A DNA stretch of 64,000 nucleotides, from contig NZ_BMTD01000032.1 in the NCBI RefSeq assembly GCF_014649495.1, positions 1 through 64,000 of the forward strand. Direction: 5' to 3'. Each line of letters begins with the position of its first letter. Position 1 is the stretch's first letter. The notes beneath the pieces were generated by a model. The model was not told the origin of the DNA and did no database searches. It saw nothing but the letters and a program-made list of their open reading frames with translations. This DNA comes from Streptomyces filipinensis (GTDB lineage Bacteria > Actinomycetota > Actinomycetes > Streptomycetales > Streptomycetaceae). Shown here one piece after another: positions 1 through 8,266 of the stretch. A program made the position numbers and the translations under genes.

Positions 1-2026
1 GGAAGTTCCCGATCGGCATGCTCGCCCGGTAGATCTTGCCGTTGTCACCGGCGAAGAACAGGTACATGTTCTGGTCGTCGGCGATCAGGGTCTGGTCGAT
101 CGGGCCGGTGGGAGATTCAGTCTTGGGGATGCTGCCGGTGAACAGCGGCTGCGGCGCGGACCAGCCGTTGGGGTCGGTGGGGTCGCTGGACGTGCGGTAG
201 ACGAAGGGCGACGCGCCCCACTGGGACGCCAGGACCCAGATCTTCTTGGGCGCGAAGTAGAACAGCGTGGGCGCCACCGCTGACTGGCTCGTCCCGGTCT
301 GGCCGGCCGACGCCATGTCCGACCAGTTCGTGAAGGGCTTGAACATCATCGAGCCGTACGACGATCCCGACACGCTCGACGCGTAGACCAGGTGCTTGCC
401 GTTGTACACCACGTCGGTGAAGTCCTTCACCGCGTCCCACCCGTTCGCCGGCTGCGCCAGCGCACCCGTCGAGCTCCACCGATACGTCGACGGAAGAGCA
501 CACGTGGCGCCCGCCGGCGCGGGCGTCGAAGTCCTGAGGTTCCAGTGCTGGTGGGCGCCGCCGCCCGAGTCCCAGATCTGGACGGGAGTGCCGTTGGCGG
601 TCCGACCGCCGGGGATCTCCAGCGCACGGCCGCTGGCGACGTTGGTCAGCGTGTAGGAGCCGTCACTGTCGCGGTCGGCCCGCCAGTGCTGGTTGGCGCC
701 GCCGCCCGAGTCCCAGACCTGCATCCTCGTCCCGTTGCCCGTCCGGTTGCCCGGCTCCTCCAGGACCCGGCCGCTGGCGACGTTGGTCAGCGTGTAGGAG
801 CCGTCGCCGTTCCGGGCGGCCCGCCACTGCTGATTGGAGGCACCACTGGCGTCCCACACCTGGAGCGGGGTGCCGTTGCCGTTGTATCCCGCGGGCTCGT
901 CGAGAACGCGTCCGGCGGCCACGTCGGAGAGCGTGTAGACGGTGCCGGAGGTGATGCCCCCGCCCGCCGTGCCGCCGCTGCTGCCGCCCAGGGCGGTGAG
1001 CACGGCGTTGTAGGCGGGCTTCTTGTTGCCGCTGCCGTCGAACAGCAGCGGGTTCTCACCGGTGCGCCAGGAGTCGCTGTCCCTGATCCCCCACGCCGTG
1101 ATGCCCGTGCAGCGGGCGACGTTCATGCACGCCTGGACGGCGCCTGCGTACGCCGTCGGCGACGCCTGGGCGATGTCGAGTTCGGTGATCTGGACGTCCA
1201 CGCCGAGCGCGGCGAACTTGGACAGAGTGGTCTGGTAGCCGGCCGGCGGGCCGCCTGCGCCGAAGTGGCTCTGGAAGCCGACGCAGTCGATGGGCACACC
1301 GCGGGACTTGAAGTCCTTGACCATCGCGTAGACACCCTGCGTCTTGGCGTCGGTCCAGTTCTCGATGTTGTAGTCGTTGTAGCAGAGCTTGGCCGAGGGG
1401 TCGGCGGCCCGGGCCGTGCGGAACGCCTCCTCGATGAAGCCGTTGCCCAGCACGTCCTGGAAGACCGAGCTGCGGTGCTGACCGCTGCCGCCGTCGGCGA
1501 ACGCCTCGTTGACCACGTCCCAGGCGTAGATCTTGCCCTTGTAGTGGGTCATCTCGGTGGTGATGTGGTTCTTCATCACGCTGCGCAGGGTGTTGGCGTC
1601 GGTGATGGACCTGACCCAGCGGGGCAGTTGGGAGTGCCAGACCAGGGTGTGGCCACGCATCCGCTGCCCGTGCGCGGAGGCGTGGCCGACGATCGAGTCG
1701 GCCGGGCCGAAGTTGAAGGTGCCGCGGGACGGTTCGGTGGTGTCCCACTTCATCTCGTTCTCCGGGGTGATCATGTTGAACTCCCGGTCGAGAATCGTGG
1801 AGTACGTCGAGTCGCCGAGCCTGCCCGAGGACACCGCCGTACCGAAGTAGCGGCCGCTGCCGGCCGCCGTAGCGGCCAGGGTCGGCGTGCGGGCCTTCGG
1901 CGTGTGTGCGGCCTGGGCGACCAGCGGTACGGCGGCACCCGCGGCGGCGAGGACCACGGCGGCGGCGAGCACGCGGCGGGTGGCCGGACGGCGGCGATGA
2001 GAGCGGTTCTGATCTGACAACGGCAT
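1..2026 (-). CDS. Secreted GH10 xylanase / ricin-B lectin / GH62 arabinofuranosidase (3' end outside window)
   Basis: A secreted enzyme predicted to cut the xylan backbone and to remove arabinose side chains. 675 codons are present and the frame stays open to the window edge. Residues 1 to about 40 form a long Sec or Tat-like signal. A GH10 domain spans about 55-345, with the acid/base Glu174 in WDVVNE and the nucleophile Glu282 in QITELD. A ricin B-type beta-trefoil spans about 360-498 and holds three QxW repeats (QQW, QHW, QHW). A GH62 domain begins near 510 (TDVVYNGKHLVY, GPIDQTLI). I checked the same frame in all three modules. The ATG at 2024-2026 follows AGAAGGA. GH10-lectin-GH62 in one chain suits arabinoxylan. 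The GH62 C-terminus lies outside the window. Confidence 0.93.
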   Translation of the reverse strand, partial: MPLSDQNRSHRRRPATRRVLAAAVVLAAAGAAVPLVAQAAHTPKARTPTLAATAAGSGRYFGTAVSSGRLGDSTYSTILDREFNMITPENEMKWDTTEPSRGTFNFGPADSIVGHASAHGQRMRGHTLVWHSQLPRWVRSITDANTLRSVMKNHITTEMTHYKGKIYAWDVVNEAFADGGSGQHRSSVFQDVLGNGFIEEAFRTARAADPSAKLCYNDYNIENWTDAKTQGVYAMVKDFKSRGVPIDCVGFQSHFGAGGPPAGYQTTLSKFAALGVDVQITELDIAQASPTAYAGAVQACMNVARCTGITAWGIRDSDSWRTGENPLLFDGSGNKKPAYNAVLTALGGSSGGTAGGGITSGTVYTLSDVAAGRVLDEPAGYNGNGTPLQVWDASGASNQQWRAARNGDGSYTLTNVASGRVLEEPGNRTGNGTRMQVWDSGGGANQHWRADRDSDGSYTLTNVASGRALEIPGGRTANGTPVQIWDSGGGAHQHWNLRTSTPAPAGATCALPSTYRWSSTGALAQPANGWDAVKDFTDVVYNGKHLVYASSVSGSSYGSMMFKPFTNWSDMASAGQTGTSQSAVAPTLFYFAPKKIWVLASQWGASPFVYRTSSDPTDPNGWSAPQPLFTGSIPKTESPTGPIDQTLIADDQNMYLFFAGDNGKIYRASMPIGNF

Positions 2027-2192
2027 GTCCTTCTGGCACAACGGGCCTTGATCCGGCCCTGGTTACCCGCCAGTTGCCGCCGCGCACACAAAGGTTGCCG
2101 CGATCGAGGGAAGAATTTTCACGGCCGCCGTCACCGTCCCCACCCGGTTCCACGGCGACTGCGGGCGACGGCTTTGTTCTCCCCTCGGGGCT

Positions 2193-2224
2193 GTGCGGCA
2201 AGGGGACGAGTCCCCTTGCCGCAC
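2193..2224 (-). terminator. Intrinsic terminator of the sigma / membrane-protein pair
   Basis: A perfect 15-bp inverted repeat (GTGCGGCAAGGGGAC and its complement) with a 2-base loop starts 8 bases after the stop codon of the leftward membrane-protein gene. There is no U-tract, as is common in Streptomyces. It separates that transcript from the xylanase gene. Confidence 0.8.
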
Positions 2225-2232
2225 GGCGGCGT

Positions 2233-3030
2233 TCACCGGGTCGGGACGAACCCTCCCCGGACCGACGCGGAGCCGCCCGACCCCTGTGCGTCGACGCGGT
2301 AGCCGTCGCCCGCGGCACTGCGCACGCCGGTGGCGTGGTTGAACTGGGCGGCAAACTCATGGCTCCCGGCCGGCACGGTCAGGCCCGGCTTGAGGACCCA
2401 GCGGTAGACCAGGGTGCCGCCGGCCTCCTGGGCGGTGACGGTGAAGTCGGCACTCGGCAGGGTCTGCCAGGTGCCGGTGTTCTTCACCCCGCCGCTCTGC
2501 ACGATCCGCATCTCGATCGTGAGCGAGGTGAGCGGCTGGGTCGTCTTGAGGACGAGGTTGCTCTGCGTCCAGTAGACGGTGCTGTGCGGGTCCACCGAGC
2601 CGGCCGACCACAGCGCCCCGTTCTGGCTCTCACCGGCGGCCGGCGATGGACTGGCGGCCGGCGGAGTCGGGTGCGCGCTGCCCGGGGTGGTGGCCGGGGT
2701 GGTGGCCGGGGCCGGCGCGACAGGGGTGGGGCGGGCCGATGTCGGGTGCGGGGAGCCGGCGGTCGGGGACGGGGTGGCAGGCGTGGTCACGGTGGGCGAC
2801 GGCGACGAGTGCGCGACGATGGCGGCGACGGCGAGGCCGCCGGTCGCCAGGATGCCGGTGGCGGCGAGCCCGGCGAGCGCGACCCTGGTCCCGGACCTCG
2901 CGAACGGCCTGGCGCGGTGACGGACGGCGGGGCCGGCCATGCCACGTTGCACCCGGGCCAGCATCCTCGCACGGTCGGGCCGGTGGGCCTCGGCGGCCTC
3001 GCGCAGCCGACGGGCGATCTCCTCGTTCAC
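2233..3030 (-). CDS. Single-pass membrane protein with extracellular beta-rich domain, candidate anti-sigma factor
   Basis: 265 residues. The cytoplasmic segment (1-48) is basic and helical. One membrane helix lies at about 49-73, a Pro/Thr/Ser-rich linker at about 75-135, and a beta-rich outer domain at about 138-258. The GTG start at 3030 overlaps the TGA of the ECF sigma gene upstream (GTGA), so the two are translationally coupled. A sigma factor followed by a single-pass membrane protein is the usual order of a sigma / anti-sigma pair. The outer domain after a PT linker resembles the ectodomain layout of polysaccharide-sensing anti-sigma factors. No zinc anti-sigma HxxxCxxC motif is visible in the short cytoplasmic part, so the anti-sigma role is inferred from position only. 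Confidence 0.75.
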   Translation of the reverse strand: MNEEIARRLREAAEAHRPDRARMLARVQRGMAGPAVRHRARPFARSGTRVALAGLAATGILATGGLAVAAIVAHSSPSPTVTTPATPSPTAGSPHPTSARPTPVAPAPATTPATTPGSAHPTPPAASPSPAAGESQNGALWSAGSVDPHSTVYWTQSNLVLKTTQPLTSLTIEMRIVQSGGVKNTGTWQTLPSADFTVTAQEAGGTLVYRWVLKPGLTVPAGSHEFAAQFNHATGVRSAAGDGYRVDAQGSGGSASVRGGFVPTR

Positions 3031-3557
3031 CGGTTCCTCCTCCCTGCCACCAGGTCCCCGACCGCTCGCGCGCCCAGTATCCTTTCCAGCTCGGCCATTC
3101 CCTTCGAGGTCTGGCTCTTCACCGTACCGACCGATATGCCCAGCGCTGCCGCCGTGTCCTTCTCCGACAGGTCGAAGGCGTGCCGCAGCACCACGCAGGC
3201 GCGCTTGCGGAACGGCAGCCGGGCGAGCGCCGCGCGGACGTCCAGCACGGCCGCCATGTCCGGCCCCTCCACCTTCTCGGGGCTGCGGGACCAGAACAGC
3301 GTGATCCGGAGTCGCTCGCGCACCGCGCTGCGGATCCGTCCTCGCGCCAGGTTGGCCACCACACCGCGGGCGTAGGCGAGCGGGTGCTCGGCCTGCCGCA
3401 ACCGGTCCCAGCGCTGCCACAGGGCGACCAGGGCATCCGCCGCGAGGTCGTCCGCCGCGTCGGCCTCGCCGGTCAGGAGGCGTGCCAGACGGGCGAGTTC
3501 GGCATAGTGGCGTTCGAAGAATTCGTGGAACTCCGCGGACGCGTCATCGAGGAGCAT
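3027..3557 (-). CDS. SigE-family ECF RNA polymerase sigma factor
   Basis: 176 residues. Region 2 lies at about 15-85 (FEEFFERHYAELARLARLLTG-like start and the ADDLAADALVALWQRW core). Region 4 is a C-terminal helix-turn-helix at about 110-165 (LPFRKRACVVLRHAFDLSEK, then DTAAALGISVGTVKSQTSKG). This is the Streptomyces SigE-type group, which directs transcription for extracytoplasmic responses. The ATG at 3557 follows GGAGAGGG. It is the first gene of a two-gene unit with the overlapping membrane protein. The xylanase gene lies immediately beyond in the same direction, so it is a possible target. Confidence 0.9.
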   Translation of the reverse strand: MLLDDASAEFHEFFERHYAELARLARLLTGEADAADDLAADALVALWQRWDRLRQAEHPLAYARGVVANLARGRIRSAVRERLRITLFWSRSPEKVEGPDMAAVLDVRAALARLPFRKRACVVLRHAFDLSEKDTAAALGISVGTVKSQTSKGMAELERILGARAVGDLVAGRRNR

Positions 3558-3695
3558 CCCCCGCCCTCTCCTGGCAACGATGTGCGCGTTAGTTGCGCGT
3601 TTAACAATGGGGGCGCAGCCTAACAGTGCCCAGCCCGGGATCCGAACGGCGGTCGTGCTCGGTTGCGGGCCGGTGACGGCCGACCGCCAGGCTGG

Positions 3696-3810
3696 TCAAT
3701 GCCGGGCGAACCAGACCCTGGTCGGCTGCGCGACGTCCGGCCGCACGGCGATGCCGTCGGCGGTCAGCCGCTCCCGGTAGATGCCGGTGATCCTGACACC
3801 GGTTCCGCCC
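3696..3810 (-). pseudogene. C-terminal coding remnant, function unknown
   Basis: The 587 bases between the sigma gene and the GH16 gene hold no intact gene. On the minus strand a stretch with strong Streptomyces codon bias reads VRITGIYRERLTADGIAV and ends ..QPTRVWFARH then TGA at 3696. It has no start or upstream domain in frame, and a run of C then G at 3811-3820 breaks the frame. It looks like the tail of a decayed protein gene of unrecognised family. The rest of 3558-4053 shows nothing I can name. Confidence 0.35.
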
Positions 3811-4053
3811 CCCCCGGGGGGCACGCCGGCACACCGACGACCGGCAGCGCCAAGGGAATGCCCGTGACCAGTCCGCGCCTGCGCCACGGTTGCGGGGCAG
3901 GGTCGCGGGCCACAACCTCGTGCGGGGCGAAGGGCCCCGGCCGCGACGCGTGTCGGGGTGGGGTCGGGGCCTGTATCCAGTTGCCGTCGAGCCGGGGTGC
4001 GGCACATGGCGTCTTCAACTCCGGAAGCCGTGAAGCGATCGACGCCGCACATC

Positions 4054-4082
4054 TTGTCAAACCTTGAACTGACTTCTAGAGT
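4054..4082 (+). promoter_or_regulatory. Vegetative-type promoter of the GH16 gene
   Basis: TTGTCA at 4054-4059 and TAGAGT at 4077-4082 are separated by 17 bases, a good match to the Streptomyces HrdB-type promoter (TTGACn, 17-18, TAGRnT). The expected start near 4089 gives a leader of about 55 bases before the ATG at 4145. Confidence 0.65.
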
Positions 4083-4096
4083 CCGGCGCCAAGGGA

Positions 4097-4116
4097 GCGT
4101 GGGACCGCTCCCACGC
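4097..4116. promoter_or_regulatory. CebR-like operator
   Basis: GCGTGGGACCGCTCCCACGC is a near-perfect palindrome. Its core TGGGACCGCTCCCA (4100-4113) differs by one base from the known Streptomyces CebR box TGGGAGCGCTCCCA. It sits just downstream of the predicted transcription start, a normal place for a LacI-family repressor. It suggests induction of the glucanase by cello-oligosaccharides. Confidence 0.7.
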
Positions 4117-4144
4117 CTCATGTCATCCGAGCATTGGAGCCGCG

Positions 4145-4870
4145 ATGTCCTCTGCACTTCTCAGGCCGGGGCGCCTGACAGTCGCCGCCCTGGCGACGCT
4201 GTCACTGCTTCTCCTGGGACAGCCGCAAGCGCACGCGGCGTCCTGGGGAGCCCCCCAGACCATCGACTCGTGGAACACCATCAACGGACGGTGGACCGCC
4301 AACAACGAGCTGGAGACCTACACCCCCGACTGCGTCTGGTACGAGGGCAACACCCTCGTCATCAAGACCTACAAGTCGGGCAGTACGTACTACTCGGGCC
4401 GCGTGGAGTCCAAGGCACTCTATGGCTACGGCACTTACAGCTTCACCGCGAACATGCCGGGCGGCCAGGGCCTGCTGCCTGCGGTATGGGCGGCCTACCT
4501 GAATCCGTGGCTGCCCGAGTTCGACGCCGCCGAAATCGTCGGCCAGAAGCCGAACACCGTCTACCAGACCTCCCACGACTCCAACAACGCCCAGACCCAG
4601 TTCTCGAAGACGAATTCTGCGGGCTGGACCAACGCGTACCACACGTACTCGTTCACCTGGTGGCCCGATCACATCGACTTCGCCGTGGACGGCACCATCA
4701 CCGGCACCAAGTGGTACACCACCGCCCCCGGTGTCGGGATGCACTTCATCGTCAACACCGCCGTCGGCGGCGACTGGCCGGGCAACCCCAACGACTCGAC
4801 ATGGGCCACAGCAGACGGCGCGAGGTACCTGAAGGTCTCCTCGATCACATACACCCCGTACCAACCGTAG
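4145..4870 (+). CDS. Secreted GH16 family beta-glucanase
   Basis: 241 residues with a signal peptide cleaved near residue 31 (QAHA, AS). One GH16 beta-jellyroll fills the rest. The catalytic ExDxxE motif is PEFDAAEIVG, giving Glu125 as nucleophile, Asp127 and Glu130 as acid/base. Conserved aromatic substrate-cleft segments (HTYSFTWWPDHIDFAVDG, GDWPGNP) are present. GH16 enzymes cut beta-1,3- or mixed beta-1,3-1,4-glucans. The exact substrate cannot be read from the sequence. There is no carbohydrate-binding module. It is monocistronic, behind a clear promoter and a CebR-like box. Confidence 0.9.
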   Translation: MSSALLRPGRLTVAALATLSLLLLGQPQAHAASWGAPQTIDSWNTINGRWTANNELETYTPDCVWYEGNTLVIKTYKSGSTYYSGRVESKALYGYGTYSFTANMPGGQGLLPAVWAAYLNPWLPEFDAAEIVGQKPNTVYQTSHDSNNAQTQFSKTNSAGWTNAYHTYSFTWWPDHIDFAVDGTITGTKWYTTAPGVGMHFIVNTAVGGDWPGNPNDSTWATADGARYLKVSSITYTPYQP

Positions 4871-5070
4871 GGGTTCCGCTTCAGGACCCGAACCGGAGGA
4901 CTACCGAGACCGTGCCCGCCGGTCTGGCCGGGCGCCGTCCACGGAGACGACCCCCACGCAGCGCGTCTGTCAGACCTCGCCGCCCGGATCGTCTCGGGCG
5001 GCTTCGACACGGTGGTCGTCCCGGCGCCCGAGCAGCCCGGTGCCCCCGAAGCCGACCGGCCCGCGGCGGA
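4871..5070. other. Intergenic stretch with hairpin and possible coding remnant
   Basis: An inverted repeat CCGCCCG / CGGGCGG at 4979-5001 may end the GH16 transcript. A GTG at 4912 follows GGAGG, and a reading frame shifted relative to it (LSDLAARIVSGGFDTVVVPA) has real Streptomyces codon bias. This looks like a small frameshifted gene remnant of unknown identity that runs into the end of the desaturase gene. Confidence 0.35.
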
Positions 5071-6129
5071 TCACGGCAGCGCGTGCCGAACGACGCGGCC
5101 CCACATCGACAAGTACTGCCGCCACAGCGGCCCGGTCACGTACGGGACCCCGTACTTCCCGCACAGGCGGCGCACCCGGGGGGCGATCTCGTCGTAGCGG
5201 TTGCTGGGCAGGTCGGGGAAGAGGTGGTGCTCGATCTGGTGGCCGAGGTTGCCGGACAGCACGTGGAGCAGGAAGCCGCCCCCGAAGTTCGCCGAGCCCT
5301 GGATCTGGCGCAGATACCACTGGCCGCGGCTCTCGCCGTCGATGTCGTCCTCGGTGAAGGTCCGTACGTCGGAAGGGAAGTGGCCGCAGAAGATGACCGT
5401 GTGCGCCCAGATGTTGCGCAGGCCGTTGGCGGTGAGGTTGCCGAGCAGGCAGGGCAGCGCGGAGGGGCCCGCGAGCAGCGGGAAGAGGACGTAGTCCTTG
5501 GCGGACTGGCGCACTGCCTTGCGGCCCAGGTTCGCGATCTCGCCGAGGAAGGACCGCACGCTCTTGCGCCCGGCGACGACCGAGTCCGCCTCCAGGTCGT
5601 ACAGAGCGATGCCCCACTCGAAGACGGGCGCGAGCAGGGCGGCGTACAGCGGCTGGAGCAGGTGGACCGGGCGCCAGGGCTGCTCGGGGCTCATGCGCAG
5701 GATGGTGTAGCCGAGGTCGCGGTCACGGCCCACGACGTTGGTGTACGTGTGGTGCAGGTGGTTGTGGGTGCGCTTCCAGGCGTCGGCGGGGCTGGCGAAG
5801 TCCCACTCCCAGGTCGTCGAGTGGATCGCCGGGTCGCCCATCCAGTCCCACTGGCCGTGCAGGACGTTGTGGCCCAGCTCCATGTTCTCCAGGATCTTTG
5901 CGACGGTGAGCATCGCCGTGCCCGCGCACCAGGCCGGCGGCATCAGCGAGACGGCGAGCGCGAGACGCCCGCCCGCCTCCAGCCCGCGCTGGACGGCGAT
6001 CACCGTACGGATGTAGCGGGCGTCGTCGGCCCCTCGCATCGCGATGACTTCGGAACGGAGCCGGTCGAGCTCCTCTCCCAGCTCCTCGGTACGGTCGACA
6101 AGCGTCATGGGAAGGACAGTTGCGGTCAC
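5071..6129 (-). CDS. Membrane fatty-acid (acyl-lipid) desaturase
   Basis: 352 residues from GTG at 6129, chosen because GAGGAG lies 7 bases upstream. The start further upstream would overlap the reductase gene. Three histidine boxes for a diiron centre are present: HNVLH (about 87-91), HNHLHH (about 122-127) and HQIEHH (about 297-302). Hydrophobic pairs lie between them. The family inserts double bonds into membrane acyl chains using O2 and reduced ferredoxin. It starts 19 bases after the ferredoxin reductase gene, so the two form an electron-transfer operon. The product may adjust membrane fluidity, which fits the cold-shock genes nearby, but that link is inference. Confidence 0.9.
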   Translation of the reverse strand: MTATVLPMTLVDRTEELGEELDRLRSEVIAMRGADDARYIRTVIAVQRGLEAGGRLALAVSLMPPAWCAGTAMLTVAKILENMELGHNVLHGQWDWMGDPAIHSTTWEWDFASPADAWKRTHNHLHHTYTNVVGRDRDLGYTILRMSPEQPWRPVHLLQPLYAALLAPVFEWGIALYDLEADSVVAGRKSVRSFLGEIANLGRKAVRQSAKDYVLFPLLAGPSALPCLLGNLTANGLRNIWAHTVIFCGHFPSDVRTFTEDDIDGESRGQWYLRQIQGSANFGGGFLLHVLSGNLGHQIEHHLFPDLPSNRYDEIAPRVRRLCGKYGVPYVTGPLWRQYLSMWGRVVRHALP

Positions 6130-6148
6130 GGGAGCTCCTCGGGAGTTC

Positions 6149-7270
6149 CTAGACGTCGAGGACGAGCGGGCCTGTGGCTCCGTTGACACAGGTCTGGATC
6201 AACTCGCCGGGTTCACCGTGCACTCCGCCGGTACGCAGATCGCGGACCCGCCCGTCGACGAGCGGGACGAGGCAGCCGAAGCAGATCCCCCGGCGGCACC
6301 CGTACGGCATCGGCACGCCCGCCGACTCGCCGGTCTCCAACAGGGAAACGGAGGCGGGCGACTCGGCCGCCACGCCACTGCGCCCGAACCGCACCCGGCC
6401 ACCGGACTCGCCGACGGCGGGTGCGGGCGGCGCCGCCGGGCGGAAGCTCTCCACGTGCAGCCGCTCCTGCGCCACGTTCCTCCACGCCAGGTGCTCGCGC
6501 ACGACGTCGAGCAGCCCCGCCGGACCGCAGGCCCAGATCTCACGGGCCCGCCGGTCCGGGCAGAGTGCGCCGATGTCCCCGACGGTGAGCCGGCCGGCGG
6601 TGCGCGTGTACCGCAGATGCAGGCGCAGCCACGGCACCCGGGCCGCCAGACCGGCGAGTTCGGCACGGAACAGACACGCGTCCGGGCGCGGCGCACTGTG
6701 CAGAAGCACGACATCCGGGGCCGGCCCCGAGCGGCCGGCGAGCGTGCGCAGCATCCCCATCACCGGGGTGATGCCGCTGCCGGCCGTCACGAACAGCATC
6801 CGGGCGGGCGGCGGGTCCGGCAGCACGAACTCCCCCTGTGCGGGTCCGAGTCGCAGGACGGTGCCGGGCGGAGCGCGGTGCACCAGGTACGGCGACACCT
6901 TCCCGCGCGGGTCCGCCTTGATCGTGATCGTCACATCGCCGCCCGGCGCGTCCGGAACCGACGTGAGCGAGTACGTACGCCAGTGCCATGCACCGTCCAG
7001 CTCCGCACCGACCGGGACGTACTGTCCGGACCGGTAGCCTGCCCACCCTCGCCCCGGCCGGATCACCAGTGTGGATGCATCCGCCGTCTCGGGCCGCACG
7101 GCGGTCACCACGCCCGCCGGATGCCGCGCGGACAGCAGGGGGTCGACGAGACCGAGGTAGTCGTCCGGCGAGAGCGGAGTGGTCAGCCAGCCCAGACCGG
7201 CGAGGACCCGGCCGGGAAGAGCCGGGGGCCTCAGCCGAGGAAACCAAAACGGAAGTGCGAAGGCGGGCAT
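6149..7270 (-). CDS. Ferredoxin reductase with C-terminal 2Fe-2S domain
   Basis: 373 residues from ATG at 7270 (GGAAGGG upstream). Order: FAD-binding barrel (RTYSLTSVPD, near residue 100), NAD(P)-binding fold (MLFVTAGSGITPVMGMLR, then IWACGPAGLLDVV), and a plant-type ferredoxin domain with CRRGICFGCLVPL and a final CVNG, supplying the four cluster cysteines. It should pass electrons from NAD(P)H to the desaturase encoded 19 bases downstream. The FNR-FAD plus C-terminal ferredoxin layout matches the reductase partners of actinobacterial stearoyl desaturases. Confidence 0.9.
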   Translation of the reverse strand: MPAFALPFWFPRLRPPALPGRVLAGLGWLTTPLSPDDYLGLVDPLLSARHPAGVVTAVRPETADASTLVIRPGRGWAGYRSGQYVPVGAELDGAWHWRTYSLTSVPDAPGGDVTITIKADPRGKVSPYLVHRAPPGTVLRLGPAQGEFVLPDPPPARMLFVTAGSGITPVMGMLRTLAGRSGPAPDVVLLHSAPRPDACLFRAELAGLAARVPWLRLHLRYTRTAGRLTVGDIGALCPDRRAREIWACGPAGLLDVVREHLAWRNVAQERLHVESFRPAAPPAPAVGESGGRVRFGRSGVAAESPASVSLLETGESAGVPMPYGCRRGICFGCLVPLVDGRVRDLRTGGVHGEPGELIQTCVNGATGPLVLDV

Positions 7271-7777
7271 GCACAGGCCCTTCCGAGGACGCCGGGACGG
7301 GATCACGACAGAGAACCACGCCGGCGTTCCGGCCCCGGGGCTCAGGGAAGCGATCCCGCCACCGGTCCCTCCGCTCCCACCTGGCAGGACGCACACGGCC
7401 GGAACGGGCATCGGCGCCGGTGCGGGCCGTGGACTGGAAGGACGGCGAGGGCCGGTGCGGGAGCGGAATCAGCCCCGAACGTCCGGATCGGACCGGGCCC
7501 TCCCCGCACACGCGCGCGGCTGACCTCACCTGCCTCGGTCGAGGTGCGGCGCATCATGTCATCCGCTGACGACGGTGGCAGCGGCACATCTCCCGTCGAG
7601 GGAGGTCACAGGGCTGTAGGTGGAAGCGCACGCCAGGAAATCCGCGTCCCCGGAGAGTAATATCTGTGCCCGCGAAATGAGAAATAGGTGCGGGGTACGG
7701 CGAGTATTCCTCGGCCGCCCGGCGGAGCGGAATATCGGCCGCGCAAGGCCGATCGCACCGTGCTACTGTGGATATCA
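7271..7777. other. Divergent intergenic region
   Basis: About 500 bases lie between the leftward reductase operon and the rightward cold-shock leader. GC is normal up to about 7640, then falls over 7650-7777, which is where the cold-shock promoter should be. I see no convincing gene and no strong -35/-10 pair. Confidence 0.4.
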
Positions 7778-7882
7778 GTTGCAGGTGTGGTTGCCAGAAG
7801 GTTTTTCCGACGGCTGATCATCACGGCGACACGGAATGCGCACAGGGTGCATTCCTGACACCGTCTCCGAAGGAGAAACAAC
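7778..7882 (+). promoter_or_regulatory. Conserved 5' leader of cold-shock gene, copy 1
   Basis: Starting at 7778, GTTGCAGGTGTGGTTGCCAG followed by a T-run recurs almost unchanged 128 bases before the second cold-shock gene (14599). Both leaders then share AATCATC/GATCATC..CGGCGAC and end in a purine-rich ribosome site (GAAGGAGAAAC here). The region is less GC-rich than its surroundings. Conservation outside the coding sequence suggests a shared regulatory leader, possibly temperature-responsive. Confidence 0.55.
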
Positions 7883-8086
7883 ATGGCTACTGGCACTGTG
7901 AAGTGGTTCAACGCGGAAAAGGGCTTCGGCTTCATCGAGCAGGACGGCGGCGGCCCCGACGTCTTCGCCCACTACTCGAACATCGCCGCCCAGGGCTTCC
8001 GCGAGCTGCTGGAAGGCCAGAAGGTGTCGTTCGACATCGCGCAGGGCCAGAAGGGACCGACGGCCGAGAACATCGTTCCGGCCTGA
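7883..8086 (+). CDS. Cold-shock protein (CspA family), copy 1
   Basis: 67 residues forming a single OB-fold cold-shock domain that binds single-stranded RNA and DNA and melts RNA structure. RNP1 is KGFGFIE and RNP2 is VFAHYS. The ATG follows GAAGGAGAAACAAC. A strong terminator lies 27 bases after the stop. The second copy at 14727 differs mainly in a short loop (AAQGFRELL here, ISNGGFRELQ there). A DEAD-box helicase gene follows, a partnership that fits RNA remodelling in the cold. Confidence 0.96.
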   Translation: MATGTVKWFNAEKGFGFIEQDGGGPDVFAHYSNIAAQGFRELLEGQKVSFDIAQGQKGPTAENIVPA

Positions 8087-8112
8087 CGCACCGGCACTGA
8101 CACATACTTCGT

Positions 8113-8148
8113 AGCTGGGGCCCGCACCTTGGGGTGCGGGCCCCAGCT
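8113..8148 (+). terminator. Terminator after cold-shock gene 1
   Basis: A 16-bp perfect stem (AGCTGGGGCCCGCACC and its complement) with loop TTGG. The same hairpin is present after copy 2 at 14977, which is further evidence of duplication. Confidence 0.9.
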
Positions 8149-8266
8149 CGCTTCATTCCCAGGGTGATTCGGCCCTGTCATTTTCCGGCCCGTTCTCGCG
8201 ATTCCCCGCGCCGCTCATTCTGCTGCGGAAATTCCTTGATACGTGCCACATCGAGGAAGGTTCCGC

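Noticed and set aside
2027..2192. Xylan-regulator palindrome upstream of the xylanase
   Set aside because: I found no convincing palindrome; the only strong inverted repeat there is the terminator at 2193-2224.
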